From Annona cherimola (taxonomy: Eukaryota > Streptophyta > Magnoliopsida > Magnoliales > Annonaceae), in contig CM059972.1 in NCBI GenBank assembly GCA_030490835.1, forward strand, positions 4,556,264 through 4,620,263: a stretch of DNA of 64,000 nucleotides, given 5' to 3'. The translations under genes were made by a program, and so were the position numbers. Within the stretch, counting starts at the first letter, position 1; every line of letters starts with the position of its first letter. Of the stretch, positions 1 to 13,602 are shown piece after piece. The notes below the pieces were generated by a model that was given only the letters and a program-made list of their open reading frames with translations, searched no databases and was not told the origin of the DNA.

Positions 1-129
1 AATTTGTATATATTGATTTTTGTTTTTGATTTTTGATTTTTTTTCTGCCAATGGGTGTGTTCTCGCTTAGGTGGAAAGATCGAGGAACCAATCTGATTTG
101 GGCCGCAGATCTCCATTTCGTGCAGGATC
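1..129 (+). other. Probable 5' UTR/promoter-proximal region of the ERI1-like gene
   Basis: A T-rich tract (1-45) precedes a short purine/pyrimidine-mixed leader ending at the proposed ATG. The transcription start is not identifiable and may lie left of the window. Confidence 0.35.
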
Positions 130-3100
130 ATGATTGACACGGAGCAAAAAGGTGCGATCTATGTGTTCCGCCGCTGAACTTGGTTTCTTCGTGACAATTT
201 ATTTATTTATTTATTTTTTGGTGTGCCCGCGAGGGTGTGGGGTGGGTCGGGGTTTTGATTTTCCTTGGTCTACTTTGATCTGCCAACATTAAATCGTTTA
301 TGAATTTTGCTCGGGTTTTATTGTGCTGTTTTTTGTCAGGAGCTGAGTTTTTGGATTGCATGTTTTTCTGGTGTAATTTTTGGGGAATTGGATGATTTGT
401 GATGCAATGCGTAGCGTTAATTGGCTGGTTATCCAGAGACCCGATCTAGGTGACTGCTCCCTGTGAAGGGTGTGCCATGAATCTGTTGAAGTTTTTACTT
501 TTGCCCAAATGCTATGATGATTAAATTTCATGCAATTTTCAGATTCGTGTGTAGATGTCATTTCCCATTCTGGTTCTGTTAGGTGTATCACTTGATTGAG
601 ATATGAAATTTGAAGTTGTCTTGAAGTTGGTGAAGAGGCTCATGGGCTGACTGCTGAGAACTATCTGAGGCTTTTCCTTACAATTTCCGCTGTGGCTTTC
701 TCTGATATCTCTTTCTAGACATCATTAGAGAATTACCATGGGTCAGTTCGGTTTGGTCCTATTACATTCTTACTTTCCATCTGGGATTAGCATTCCGCTC
801 ATGGAATGGGGTATGCATGCACTTCACCGTTGTGCAAACGTGTGGCTTGTGGCTTGTGGCTTGATTTGTTGCAATTTGATATGCATTGGTAATCTTAAAT
901 TCATGGTGCGTCCATCCTAATCTGTGTGTCGTCAACTTTTGCCCCAAGTTTGAATTTTCTCCAAGTTTCAATGTATGATGCAACCTTTAGATAGTGAATT
1001 TCTATGGCTTCTATTTTCCTTGTTTGCATTGTACTTGGGGAATTACAACAATATTTGTTGATGCTTGATCTTCCAGATTTATCTATTGCTTCAACCGATG
1101 TGCAGGAAAAATGCAAAGGAATGCCGAGGCATCTTTCCAATGCCTCCCAAGCAAGTTCCATTACAATATGCAAGACAACGGAACCACCACAGAAGGTTTT
1201 CCTGAGCTCAAGGATGACATCAATGCACGTCAAGGTGGAATGATGGAAGCTGATAACTCATATAGTGGTGAAGGTTTTCCCCCAAATGAAGGTTATAATA
1301 GGCCCATGTATCGCCAAGACTACTGCATGTGGTCGACCTTTCATCCTCATTACCAAAACATGCAGCAGAATCAATGGAATGCCTTTGACGGTCATTTCTA
1401 CTCTGTGAATCGTGAATACCCTTTTCCTATGGAGAATAGGATTCAGTATTTCCCCTTCAAAATGTTTTCTCAACCAAATCCACATGAATATCAATTCCAA
1501 GAATTTCAATACTTTGTGGTCATTGACTTTGAGGCAACATGCGACAAGGAAAAGAATCCTCAACCACAGGAGATCATTGAGTTCCCTTCTGTCTTAGTGA
1601 ATAGTGTGACTGGGCAGCTGGAAGCTTCTTTTCAAACATACGTGCGGCCAATCTACCATCAACATCTGAGTGATTTCTGCAAGGAACTAACTGGCATCCA
1701 GCAAATTCAGGTGATCTATCTATTGATACCTTTTGTCTTTCATGTACGCACTACTTGATATTTTTTGGTTGGATTCAGTTCATTAAGTTCCACTCCTGTA
1801 GTCCACTACAATGGTTTGAACTTAAGGTGTTTCATGCCTTTCAAAATGTTTTATCTTGTTTATCTCCAACATGCTTACTCGCCAATGCCTGCACCTTAAC
1901 CAATCAATTTTTTGAGCTATTTTTTTTAAATTTCGAAATTCAACTGAATAGAAAACTCTACCAAGTTCTTTCAGTTTAACTTTTAAGAGGAAAGAGAGAT
2001 GATTTTTAATTCCTTTTTCACTTATTGATCCACAAGTAGGTAGTTTTTTTTGCGTGGAGTTTTGTATCTGTTAAAATGTAAAATCCTTATCAGCAGTTTG
2101 AGTTTAGGGAGTGACTTTTCTAAAACCTGTGTGCACATAACTATTGAGGTTTCATGTTGTGAATAAGATTAAGGGTGCGTTTGGTTGGAGGTAAAACTTT
2201 TTGATGAAAACTTTTCAGAGTAGAAGTTGTCAAGTTGATAGAAAATAATGTGATATGATAGGGGTAATAATGAAGTGTAAAGAGAATAAAGTTAAAATAG
2301 ATAGGGTAGTTGTATGGGTATTTGTGTGGAAATGATTGAAAAGTAGGGTTGTTTATATAGGAAAATGTGAAAAAATAATTAAAAAATAATGTAGTTATGG
2401 GGAGTGAAAAGTTTTTGATTGAAAAGTTTTCATTGACATGTTTTGTGTGTAACCAAACACACCCTAAGTAAACAGGGTTATGGAGTTGAACTAATGATTT
2501 TGGGGGTGTCAACAAATGGTTGTCGATGCCAGTCTTGGTGATAATCATCTTTAGCCTTATTCTGACTGTTTGGGCTTGCTAAGGATCATAGCATTTGATT
2601 ATTCCACTCTGAGAGAAAAAAAAAAAAAAACTATATACCATCAAAAGATGCTGCCTGTAGTCTCATCTTAAATTTGCCTTTTTAATTGCACTTATTTGAT
2701 CTCTTTGGAACCCAGACATCTCTCTTATTATACCTGTTGGTGACTTGGTGCTGCTTGAAAGCTTTGTCTCTTGATCCCATCCTAAGAATGTGATTCTTGA
2801 CTTTCTTGCAGCGAGCATGGATAGTTGTAGACAAAAATTATTCTTTATTCATTACCCACATTTCTGGTCTAGAATTATAGAAAAGCATCTGCTCTATCTG
2901 CCTGGCTTAATCGTATTAGTCACCCCTCCTGATACTTCTCTGAATTATTTATTGCCCAAGATCTCAATAAAATCATTTTGGGCTACTTGATTATTGCTAA
3001 TCCTATTTGGTCTTTAACATTTTTCTGCTATGTATACTGCATCTTCCGCATTTCTAAGACAACGGCCCAAAAAGTTCAGAATCTGTAAGATTTCATTCCT

Positions 3101-6100
3101 AACAACTTCATGTCTTGTTTTTCCAAAGAAGTACACTGGTGGTGGGTAATTATCTAACAAAATGCATCCGATTGAATTTGTTTCTTGTTGTGAGCCGTTG
3201 GAGATGATTGTATGAAATCAAATCTAACTGTTTTATATAGCATACCTATCTAAAATATTTGACATCACTTTACCAAGATGACTGTTTGGGTTGCACTGTT
3301 TGAAAATGGACAGAATTATGCATTAGATGTCAATAGGTACTTAGTAAATTTGTCTATCCAAATTTTGGAATGTCATAAAAATTTGTAACAATGATTTATT
3401 TGGGAGGAATACTTGCAAACATATGGATATTCACTTACAAACTTGCAGGTCACACAAATAGGGATAGAATTTGGAAGGGTGCATCTCAAATATTCCAATC
3501 CATATAGCCTGCTTGAGTCTTTTATCAGAGTGATATTTTTAACTAAGCAAACAATTCTAACTGAGACTGTTGAATTGGATTCATTCAATACTTATAGAAG
3601 GCTCAAACTGGGTGGCTTTGGATTGTGCAATTATTCATAAAGTTATACAGAATAGCAGAAAACCAGAAAAGATGATTGAAACCCACTGTATATGCATTCC
3701 TGTCAATTTCTTAGCATGATAGATTTGTTCATATGGCGCTGTACATGCATGCTAACCGATATTGTTGAATTGGATTTGTTCAATTTCTATAGAGGGCCCA
3801 CAACTGAGTGGCTTCGGATTCTGCAATTGTTCATAAGTTATAATGATTACCAGAAAACCCAAAAAAAAAAAAAAGGGACTTGAGAAATCCACTGTAGATG
3901 CATGCTTGTCAACTTCTAAGCATGATAGGTTTGCTCCTATGGCACCTGGTGAAATCATATTCGTATGCACAAGAGATTGTAATGGATTATCAATATCAAT
4001 ATATATTGCTTCATTTGTGCTTGGTCATCATTTTCTGAAATTTGTTATGATATCATGAATTCACTGGCAATGATGGAAAAAATGATTATCTGTATTCTTC
4101 AGATCAAGCATGGGCACTTATAGATGTTAGCCATTGGGCATGGGAAATCTGATGGCCAATTTGCATTGGATTTTGGAAGGATCGCACCTCCATGGTCTCC
4201 AAAGATTGCAAAATGTTAGACACAGGTAGCGCTGTGATGAACAGTCATATTCCAACTGATGGAGACTCAACACGGGCAGAAATTACATGGCTAAACTCCC
4301 ACATGCTTGGAGTTTTACTAGAGACAATGCTGTTCATTGGTTTTCCTTATGAACTGGCAATGTATGGTGGTTTGAGCTATCTGGTACTGGAGTCCTGATG
4401 ATTCATCGTAGTTGGGCAGAATGCTATACAGTAGTTAGACACTCATAATTGAAAGCCTCCTTCATTGTCAAGGAAATTAAGTCAGCAGTGAGTGCTGTTT
4501 TGTTTCTGTTCTTCTGAGAGTGAAAGTCATTAATTTGTTCAGCGTATGGTTCGTTGTGGAAAACAAAATGCATTAACAATTGACCGGAGTTCTGATTTCT
4601 CTCACACATGGTAGGCGCACAACTTCTGGGGCAATCATTAGGTTTTTTTGGACTTCAAAGCTGTTATGCCACATTAGTCTGCAAATCCACTTTTTACATG
4701 TGTTTTATGCCAAGTTCCAACATGGATATGTCCCAATTGACAAACCACAAAATCCATCTTTTAGGTAAAGGGTGAAGACCGTCTAGATCTGCCTTTTAGG
4801 ATAAGTGGATCTTCTATTGTCATGTCACGTTGACACATGCCCTGCAAAGTTACCTTTTTGATTTATATCAATATAGTTTCAGCAATTCTGTGTTGTAACA
4901 ATTCATGTATGCACAACAGGAAACTGTCTTTTGCAATGGTTCTGACTATCATGTGGTTCCAGGTGGACACAGGGGTTCCTCTGAGTGAGGCGCTTCTAAT
5001 GCATGACAAATGGTTGGAGGACAAAGGTATCAAGCACACCAACTTTGCGGTGGTTACATGGTCCAACTGGGATTGTCGTGTGATGTTAGAATCTGAATGC
5101 AGATTTAAGAGGATTCGGAAGCCGCCTTACTTCAACAGGTAATTTTTTTTCCTATGGAATAAATCTTAGGCCGATTCTGTTGTTATAATTGTTCCCAGTG
5201 GTTGGACACTTCGCGTTTTAGGATAGAAGTGTGATTAACCTTAATAATTATCATTCTAAATCTAAGGTAGGGAAGAAAAATTATTTAATGCTAATACTGG
5301 AAAATAAAATTCTTTAGCAATCAATATTGTTAAATTTATACCATGAGTATGATAACTGTTAGGTATTTAAAGAATTTATGGCAAGGAATGCACTGATTCC
5401 TAGATCATCTGTTGATCCAATTTCTAAAAAGGATATTGCCTGATATTAGAGTTTGCACCATCCAAAACTTTAACTTGATTATGCTTTTTGTTTTTGTTTT
5501 TTTGTTTTTCCCCCCCTCTTGTAGGCCATCTTTTGAATTTTAAATTAACCATATTCAATTAGAAAAACATATTTGATATCCCATTGGGTTAGCTTTTAAA
5601 TGACCTCAACACTATCCATATCCAAGCCTATTTAAGCAAGCCATGGCTTATCTAAGTAATACCTATATGGATTAGGAACTTGTAGTAGTATTTTGATTAC
5701 CTTTATAAAAATCAGTTACGCAGTCAATAATTTAGGAGTCAATACTTTTTGCTTAATTTTTTTTCTCTATAAGTAAATAATGTTATAACTTCAATAAATT
5801 GCTTAGCACCATCTATCCTTGCTCTTATTCGCTTCTTCTTTTTTCTTATTCATTATTTTCATTTCTAATTATACTCTTCTATTTTATGTAAGCAATTCCA
5901 TCCAACGTGGTCTTTTAATTACCCCAATTCTCTAATTTCTACTTAGATTTTAGCATCAGTTCTATCTTGGTTTCACCTCTGAAACATAATTGGCCAAACT
6001 GCATGCCTCTTCTATTGCAGAAGCTGTCTTTTTGGGGTGACTTCTTCGAATATGCAATTTAACCATTGATTGCCAAAAAGTTTAACATCTTTACTGGAAA

Positions 6101-9100
6101 GATCCTTGAGAGTGTTTTCAGATTTTTCCTGATGATGCCTGATTCTTTTAACACTGAAGTACTTTCTTCACAGGTTGCAACTGAAATACTGAATCGGCTG
6201 AAATGCATTCCTTTCGTGTCTTTAGACAGTGATTTACAGTTTTTATAGGGTCTGTGTGGAATGCATGTTTCCTGATATCCAATGGTAGTTCTAGTGTTCA
6301 ATGTGGATGGTATAAAGCCATCCAAACGACACCCCCACCCCCCCGGTGATCCCCGAACAGATTGTGTCATCATGGTAGATGCATGCACATGGGTGATTGG
6401 ATCATGTAAAAGCATTAAGGGTGCACACGAGTTGGCTTCAACCTAGAACCCATTGAAACCGGGTCAGGGTTGGAAAAATGGGTTGAAGAAACCGGGTCGG
6501 GTTCAACCCATTTTAAAGTTGGTTTGGTTTTGGATAACAAAAGTTGGGTTCTGCCAACCTTCTTTACAAAACCTAAATGAACCTGTTTTCAAACCTAATA
6601 TGGAGTGCGTGGGAGATAGGGCAAAAAAATTTGCCTTGTAAGCTAATGGATTTGGCGATGGTTTCTTGCAACAAGCAGCTGCCAGCGTCAGATTATAGCT
6701 TGCCAATGCAATGGAAGAAGGGTACTGGGTTTGTGATGATGGCTGGCGCAGCTTAGTGCTGAGTTATGGATGTTCCTACAGTTGTTGGAATTTATGGCGA
6801 TGGGTGTTGGCGCCAAACTTCATGGTGGTTTTAGGGGTGTCAACTATGGAGAGGATGACTTTAGATCTGAAGATAGTATTGATTTTTTCTACACAGATTG
6901 CACTGGTGATGCAGTTTTTCCATAGCTGATTATGTGAGTTTGGCAGCAAAAGCGATGGTTACTGGTTGGGTTTGGGAGGAAGGTAGTGAAGTACCATACT
7001 CCATGCTCTGGTGGCGTATCAAGCTTTCTGCACTTGCTGCAGTTTTTCTTTTATTGAAAATTTAAAAATAATCTTCTAATTGTGTATAGGTAAAAGAAAA
7101 GAAAGTGTTAATTGAAAATAAAAATGATAGACACATCATTTGTCAGGGTTTGTTTGTTTTTTAAAAAAACTTTTCAGCTAAGGGTGCGTTTGGTTGGGCT
7201 AAAAAAATATTAACCAAAACTTTTCACTCTCCATAACTACCTTATTTTTTAATTATTTTTTCATATTTTCCTATACAAAATACCCTACTTTTCAATCATT
7301 TCCACACAATTACCGATACAACTGACCTATATATTTTAACTTCATTCTCTGTACGCATCATCATTACCCATATCATATCACATTATTTTTATCAATTTGA
7401 TGACTTTTACCTCAGAAGTTTTTCATAAAAAAAGTTTACTCTCAGCCAAACACACCCTAAAACTTTTCGACATAAAACTCTTCACTTCTACAACCACCTT
7501 ATTTTTTTTATTATTTCTTCACATCTTCCTATACGAACTATCCTACTTTTTAATCATTTCTATACAACTACCTATATAACTAATCTATTAATTTTAATTT
7601 TATTCTCTTTATTCTTCATCATTATTCCTATCCTATCACATCATTTTCTATTATTTTAAAAATTTTTACATAAAAAACTTCTCATCTAAAAGTTTTATTA
7701 CTTGCCAAACACACCCTGAAATTTTTTTTTTTAGTATATACAGGCAAAGTACTAACTTATAATTTATGAATATATTTTAAAGTTAATTTATAAATATAAT
7801 TTTAATTGAATGGAGTTGTGTGTGTATAATTATATATAACATCTGTTTGTTAGTTTCCATGCAAAATAGCTTCATGTTTAATAGCTATAACCACGATTGT
7901 GAGAGTTTTTTTTTTTTTCTTCTCTCTCTCTCTCTCTCTCTCTTTTTCTTTTGAAGGATTATAGAAGCAGGCATGACTTTTAGTCACATTATATATAGAA
8001 TTAAGGACGTGGCATATATTTTTGCAATCTAAAGAAGGAACTTACCGATGGATCTATATATACATGGATTGTAGGGGCAACACAACCCAATTCCAATGTG
8101 TTTCCATCTCAACCTAACCCAACCCAATTTCAAAAACTCTCTCACTCTAACCTAACCATCATAACAAAACCTATTCTTGGTCGCCTTGACTTGGTCCAAG
8201 TCAGGAAAACTCACCCGACTTGCACTCCTAGTTTACGTGTTTGTTTTTATGAAAACAATTGTGTAGTTTCCTTCACTTATTTTATTTAGAAATTTTACAA
8301 ATAACTTGTAATTTATATACACAAATATAAAACAATAATTTTTACTTTGCATAAGCCCTTTATTTTGCTACAGTTTTCTTTTTATTGAAATTTCAAAAAT
8401 AATATTCTAATTTTTTATAGGTAAAAAAAGAAAATGCTAGTTGAAAACAAAAATAATGGTCATATCATTTAAAAATTAAAATCTTCTTTCCGTTTTATTG
8501 AAAATGTTTTTAATATATGTAAGCAAATTAGGAAATTATAATGTATGAATATATTTTAAATTTAATTTATAAATATAATTTTAATTAAATGACAATTGTA
8601 ATATAATTTTGTTGCAATTTTTTCGAATTTATTTATAATTGTGGCAAGTTGGGTTGGGTTAGCTTCCAACCCAATGCATGAATGATCCTTGAGTCCTAGG
8701 ATTCCCTTGTCTTAGACATCATAACATGTGGAGTCTGAGAACTTAATCACTGGAAAACAATATTAGAAGCTGCGATGGTTGATGATCAGATTATTAAATC
8801 TCAACATTAAGGGTGTTGCATACTTGTATATCCTCAAAAAAAATTTCAATTAATCCAATGGAAATACATTTTCGATTATTTTTTCTGGCTTTCTGTGGGT
8901 GATTCTTAGGGTGTGTTTGACAATTGATAGAAAATGTCAAGTTAAAACTTTTCAATTTAAAACTTTTCAGTCTCCACAACTATCATATTTTTTAATCATT
9001 TTTCACATTTTTCTATACAATTACCCTACTTTTCAATCATTTTTACACAACTATACACACAACTAATTTATCTATTTTAACTTTATCCTCTTTACTACTC

Positions 9101-10100
9101 ATCATTACCTCTATCATATCACATCATTTGACAACTTTTATCCTCCAGAACTTTCCATCAAAAGTTTTATTCATTTCCAAACATACCCTTACTTGAAAAG
9201 TCAGTGATAACTAACAAGGTCAACTTACAGAGAACTTGGCTTCCAGTCCACATTTGTAGAAGTCATTCAAAAATTTGGACAGTTAATGGGTTATGAACAA
9301 ATCATAATGACAATTCTGGGGTAAAGAAACACGAAAATCCTATTTTCTCTTCAATTACTTTTCATTTCTTACAGATTGTGATTATGCCTTTCTTACTCTT
9401 TTTTTTTTTTGAGGTTGCATAGCAAGCTAATGATTTAGACCATCTGTACATGCCTCATGTCCATGTTTGAGGGCAAGATTCTGTTGTTTAATTATTGCAT
9501 AGCTTATCACAGATTATTGTAATTGCAATAGTAATAATGATAATAATAACAATAATAACTTCAAAACCTGGATTCTTGTACAGGTGGATCAATTTGAAGG
9601 TTCCTTTCCATGAAGTGTTTGGTAGGGTTCGATGCAACCTTAAGGAAGCAGTCCAGCTGGCTGGTCTGCCATGGGAAGGCCGTGCACACTGTGGCCTTGA
9701 TGATGCCCGGAACACAGCCCGGCTTCTCACACACTTAATGCATCGAGGGTTCCGGTTCTCCATTACCAACTCTCTCATGTGGCAATCCGCAGATCGTCCA
9801 CTTCCATGGCAGCAATCCCCTGAACGCCTGTCAAGCTCCCCTGCCACTGCTTCAACTCCAAACTACCACCACCACCTGAAGCCAAAACTTCCTCTGTCCA
9901 TCATGCCATCCCATCCCAACATGAACCCTGCTTCAAAGGAGACGCGGATGTACTGTTTCTGTGGAGCAAAGAGTTTCAAGCAGCCATCTCGGAGGCCTGG
10001 GCCAAATCAGAGTGCCAGCTTCTTTGGGTGTGGGAAGTGGACAGCCACAGGGGGTCCTGTGTGCAATTACTGTGAGTGGGTTCCTTCATCTCCTCCTTAG
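130..10100 (+). CDS. ERI1-like 3'-5' exoribonuclease (DEDDh) with C-terminal GRF-type zinc finger
   Basis: Coding exons 130-151, 1106-1710, 4963-5138 and 9584-10100 join in phase (1,320 nt, 439 aa) with GT-AG junctions. The nuclease core has motif I VIDFEATCD (D148, E150), a motif II aspartate in TWSNWD (D246), and the DEDDh signature H303-x4-D308 in AHCGLDD, so catalytic residues look intact. Residues about 392-432 form a Cys-rich CFCGAK...GCG...CNYC module like the GRF zinc finger of animal ERI2. The ERI1 family trims 3' ends of structured RNA (histone mRNA, 5.8S rRNA, siRNA); the role of this plant member is inferred. Residues 10-140 are low-complexity, rich in Asn, Gln, Tyr and Phe. The ATG at 130 was chosen because its 22-nt exon splices in frame to 1106; otherwise the start is 1111. 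Introns of 3.25 and 4.45 kb are full of MITEs. Confidence 0.85.
2173..2464. mobile_element. Tourist-like (PIF/Harbinger) MITE, copy 1
   Basis: About 292 bp with terminal inverted repeats beginning GGGTGCGTTTGGTTGG and ending AACCAAACACACCC, flanked on both sides by TAA. A 3-bp TWA duplication is the mark of Harbinger-type transposition. It lies in intron 2 of the ERI1-like gene. No coding capacity. Confidence 0.85.
3561..3945. repeat. Diverged tandem duplication, about 195-bp period
   Basis: Copy 1 (about 3561-3738) and copy 2 (about 3755-3945) share long blocks such as TTGTTGAATTGGAT, AGAAAACC, CCACTGTA and AGCATGATAG in the same order. It lies in intron 2 of the ERI1-like gene and is non-coding. 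Copy 2 carries an added A-run at 3860-3874. Confidence 0.7.
7146..7716. mobile_element. Tourist-like MITE interrupted by a second copy (outer element)
   Basis: The left end GGGTTTGTTTG and right end CCAAACACACCC belong to one MITE whose body is split at a TAA by the inner copy at 7182-7457. Outer flanks (TCA/TGA) have drifted. It lies in intron 3 of the ERI1-like gene. Confidence 0.65.
7182..7457. mobile_element. Tourist-like MITE, inner nested copy
   Basis: 276 bp, GGGTGCGTTTGGTTGGG to CCAAACACACCC, flanked by TAA on both sides. It sits inside a related copy (7146-7716), so the family transposed in more than one round. Confidence 0.8.
7916..7947. repeat. CT microsatellite
   Basis: T-run followed by about ten CT units in intron 3 of the ERI1-like gene. 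Confidence 0.8.
8909..9188. mobile_element. Tourist-like MITE, copy 3
   Basis: 280 bp, starting GGGTGTGTTTGACA and ending TCCAAACATACCC, flanked by TTA on both sides. It lies in intron 3 of the ERI1-like gene. Confidence 0.8.
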
Positions 10101-11113
10101 GCCACCTCGGCTCCACCAAAAGCTCAGCATATTCTCTGTATAAAGAAAAGAAAAGAAGAGAATGCTATGGATGTGGTGGGCCATAATTATATATTGGGGA
10201 GCCCAATAAGCTAGAGCTGCTTGTGGGGTTGCTTCTTCTACATGCATATGTTAGTCTCTCTCTTTCTCTCTCATTGGGGATCTTCTAGGGGGAGCTCTAA
10301 CCTTTAAAACTGACTTCTTGTTTGACATGAGGGAAGGGAATCAAAATGCTGTCTATTACCTGCTGCTTAGGGACTTTGCATGCTTAGACATGCCTGGAAT
10401 ATATTAAATAATCTCGTGAGGTAGGGACTTCATTTGATTTGATATGTTTTCGGTGGGTTAATCATGGAGGGGTGCGTGGAGGTAGAATTGTGTGAACGGT
10501 TTGATTGTCCGTGTGGTTTTCATCATTTTAGTGATGATATATCCGTTCAGGGATGGCCCTTAACATGTTGGTGGAGCATATAAAAAATTTGTGCCAAGAA
10601 GATGATTTTAATCTAGCATCTTGGTTATGAAGTCATGTACTCCAATTGCCTATAAGCGTGTATATTATGGTCTATAAGTAAGGTAAACATAGACGACTTG
10701 AGCAGATTTGGTATGTGAGTTACAATCTACAGAAGGAATAATATAATGCGATCATATCATTATTTGGCTCTTTATCCCCTGGCAGGTTGAGTAATTGTCT
10801 TATCATTTTGATCTTCCTTTGATGAAATAGTAGTTCCAAAAATTGATAACTTACATTGTTTTGGCGGGTCGTGTGACTCGAAGCCTTAAATATAATGAGG
10901 GAATCTGCTGAATATTTGCTGGTTAGAAATTCAACAACGGTGACAAGATTGGTAATTTGTTATTATTTCTTTATGACATATTTGTTATGATTTTTGTAAT
11001 GCGCAAATCGGCCGATTTATGCAAGGTTATTTTTATTTTACAGAAATGTAAGCCCCACGTAGAGCGCACTCTTTGTGAGATTTGACAAATTTTTAAATTT
11101 TTTAGTATTTTAA
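10101..11113. other. 3' UTR of the ERI1-like gene and gene-free spacer
   Basis: The first few hundred bases after the stop codon at 10098-10100 are probably 3' UTR. I see no further gene, RNA or clear repeat up to the MITE at 11114. Confidence 0.5.
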
Positions 11114-11404
11114 GGGTGTGTTTGTTTAGGGTAAAAAAATGTCAACTAAAACTTTTCAATCTAAAACTTTTCACTCTCCATAATTACTCTATTTTTTAAT
11201 TATTTTTTCACATTTTTCTATGCAAACTACCCTACTTTTCAATCATTTCTACACAACTACCCATACAACTAACCTATCTATTTTAACTTTATTCTCTTTA
11301 CTCCTCATCATTACTCCTATTATATCACATCATTTTCTATTGATTTGACAACTTCTACTCCATAAACTTTTCATCAAAAGTTTTACCTCCAACCAAACAC
11401 ACCC
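11114..11404. mobile_element. Tourist-like MITE, copy 4
   Basis: 291 bp, GGGTGTGTTTGTTTAGGG to AACCAAACACACCC, flanked by TAA on both sides. It is close to the family consensus, hence fairly young. Confidence 0.85.
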
Positions 11405-12027
11405 TAAGTTTAAAAATAAAAAAAGGCATTGATACATGCGGCAGCGCATGTAACCGTACCCATTTTGGGATTTTCAAAGATAAAAATATCATAAAATTTT
11501 GTAAGTTGTCAAATTTCTGAAGTTGTCCGGTCTAAGTGGGTTCCATATCTGTGAAAAAATGGTTTTTTTTTCCCCACCCGTAAACTGGCTGTATGACCCT
11601 TCCGTGTATGTTGACCGTCAAAATGAAGAATGAGCTACAGATTCTAAAGTTGGTTGTTGGATGCATGGTACTCTATTTCAATCGGAAATCGGAAATCCGT
11701 GCTATGATGTAGGACTATGATAGATTGTCGAGATGATTTGGAGGCGAGTCATGACTCATGACTGAGTTCGACAAGTTGCTTGCCAGCATCATCTCTGTAT
11801 CTGAGCAAGTTATTTTGTACGTACTGAGTTTACAAAGTTGCCAGTTTATCTATTCTGGATTGTAGTTCCCAGACTTGGCTCAGAATTTCGCTCAGATTTT
11901 CTGAATAATTCTCTCTTTTCCAATCTGTTCTTGTGAAGAAATTTTCTTTTCTACGCAATATGCTTTTTTCACATTATAATGAGCTCTAATTGAAAAATAA
12001 AATATTCCATTTCCGTCTCATCACATC

Positions 12028-12876
12028 TAAGGGTGAAAAAAAGGCCAGGTCGACCCATGACCTGTCTCGTCCTAGTTTTATAGAGGATCGGGGCAAGGAT
12101 TTTGACTCAGTAGTCAAGATTTTAAACCCGTGTTTTAATTTTAAGGGGCAAAGCAAGTTGACTATATCTTGATCCGCCTCGACCGGCTATGTGTAAATTA
12201 TTTTTTATAAATTATATTACTTATATAAATTTTGTTTCGTTGGATAAATATATTTTACTTTATGACTTATTAATGTGAATATAATTTATGTTGATGTACA
12301 TTTAACTTTATAACTTATTTATATTGATAAATTTTTGTTACCTAATTGTATATATGTTGTTTAAGTTATCTCATTTATATATTTATTAATAAAATAAAAT
12401 ATATTATTTATATCTTACAAGGTGAATATTATTATTTTGCAAGTTAGTAATTTTAATTGTAATTTAAAATTTACATCAATGTTTTTATATAGTCGATACA
12501 CATATTTATCAAGGTTAAGTTATAAACAAAATTATTAAATTTTTTTTACTAATGCTTTATTACGAGTATTGTGTTTTATTCATTATATAGTAAAATATTG
12601 AATCATTTAACTTTTAAACCTATAATAAATATAAGTTTATATTGATATTTATATAAATTTCTAAACTTTGACCTACTTTTTCAAATCGACTTGTTGTCCC
12701 GATACTGATCAAAATCAACTCAAAGTTTGTCCCGAGACATCTTGAATGAAGGTGAGGGGTCGAACTGACTTTGTCCCTACCCGATATAAAAAGTAAGGTA
12801 AAATCAGATTTTTAAATATAGGATCAAAATTGGACATACCCTTACCCGCCTCGCCCCGCCCTAATTTTCATCCCTA
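12028..12876. mobile_element. hAT-type non-autonomous transposon
   Basis: 849 bp. The left end TAAGGGTGAAAA mirrors the right end TTTTCATCCCTA, an Ac-like terminal repeat. Flanks ATCACATC and GTCACATC agree at 7 of 8 positions, the 8-bp duplication expected of hAT elements. Subterminal regions are rich in gaCCCGcc/GGGtcg-type repeats; the interior is AT-rich and non-coding. Confidence 0.75.
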
Positions 12877-12884
12877 GTCACATC

Positions 12885-13597
12885 CCTATTGCATCCTGTA
12901 TTAGTGGAAACCAAATTTTTTTTTTTTTAAAGTACTACCAGTTCAAAGATTAGATCATATTATTTAACTTATTTAATCAACCTTATAAAGAATAAAGAAC
13001 TAAAATCTATAACTAATATTTAATTTTGATAATTAATTTGGTACGCGATACTTTAAAACACTTCATGAGCTATGAGTTCTCGCATCTCATGTAGTGATGT
13101 GATTTTTTATTTTTTATTTATTTTTTGAAGATTTGATGCGATTTAGTCCTCCATTGAAAATGTAGGGTATGTTCTCAATAAAATCAGTTCTAAAAAAGGA
13201 TGCCCCGGAAGTCTTATGGTTGGGAAAATTGCACAAGCAAATGTTTTTGTGTGATGCTTAAAACGATAACGTACAAAACCGCACTCATAATCATGTTTAG
13301 TAACATATCTTACTTTTTTGAAAAATGCAAAATATTATGTCATTTGGACCATTAGGTGGACCACAAAATTTTCCTTTGATCGTTAAAAAATATGAAGGGT
13401 TAAGATTGTCTAGTAAGTGTAGTCCACTCATGCTTCCAAGTAATATAATCTTATACAGTTTTGTTAAATAAATAGTTGTAATATAAATAGTAAATTAAAT
13501 TTCCTGAAGCTATCGCACTAGCTTGAATCAACAACTGCGCTTGGCGTTTTGCAAATGTGGTTCGCGTGTTATATTGCAGCATGCACGATGCGATAAA
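12885..13597. other. Gene-free AT-rich spacer
   Basis: No open frame with recognisable similarity, no RNA gene and no clear element boundary seen between the hAT element and the solo LTR. Confidence 0.5.
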
Positions 13598-13602
13598 CTC
13601 AT

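Noticed and set aside
6418..8230. Possible hAT element in ERI1-like intron 3 with GGGTCGGGTT arrays
   Set aside because: The subterminal-type repeats are present, but the ends AAGGGTGCAC and GTGCACTCCT-like do not pair well and no 8-bp duplication is visible.
9488..9847. 119-codon minus-strand frame
   Set aside because: Antisense to the last ERI1-like exon and its AT-repeat acceptor region.
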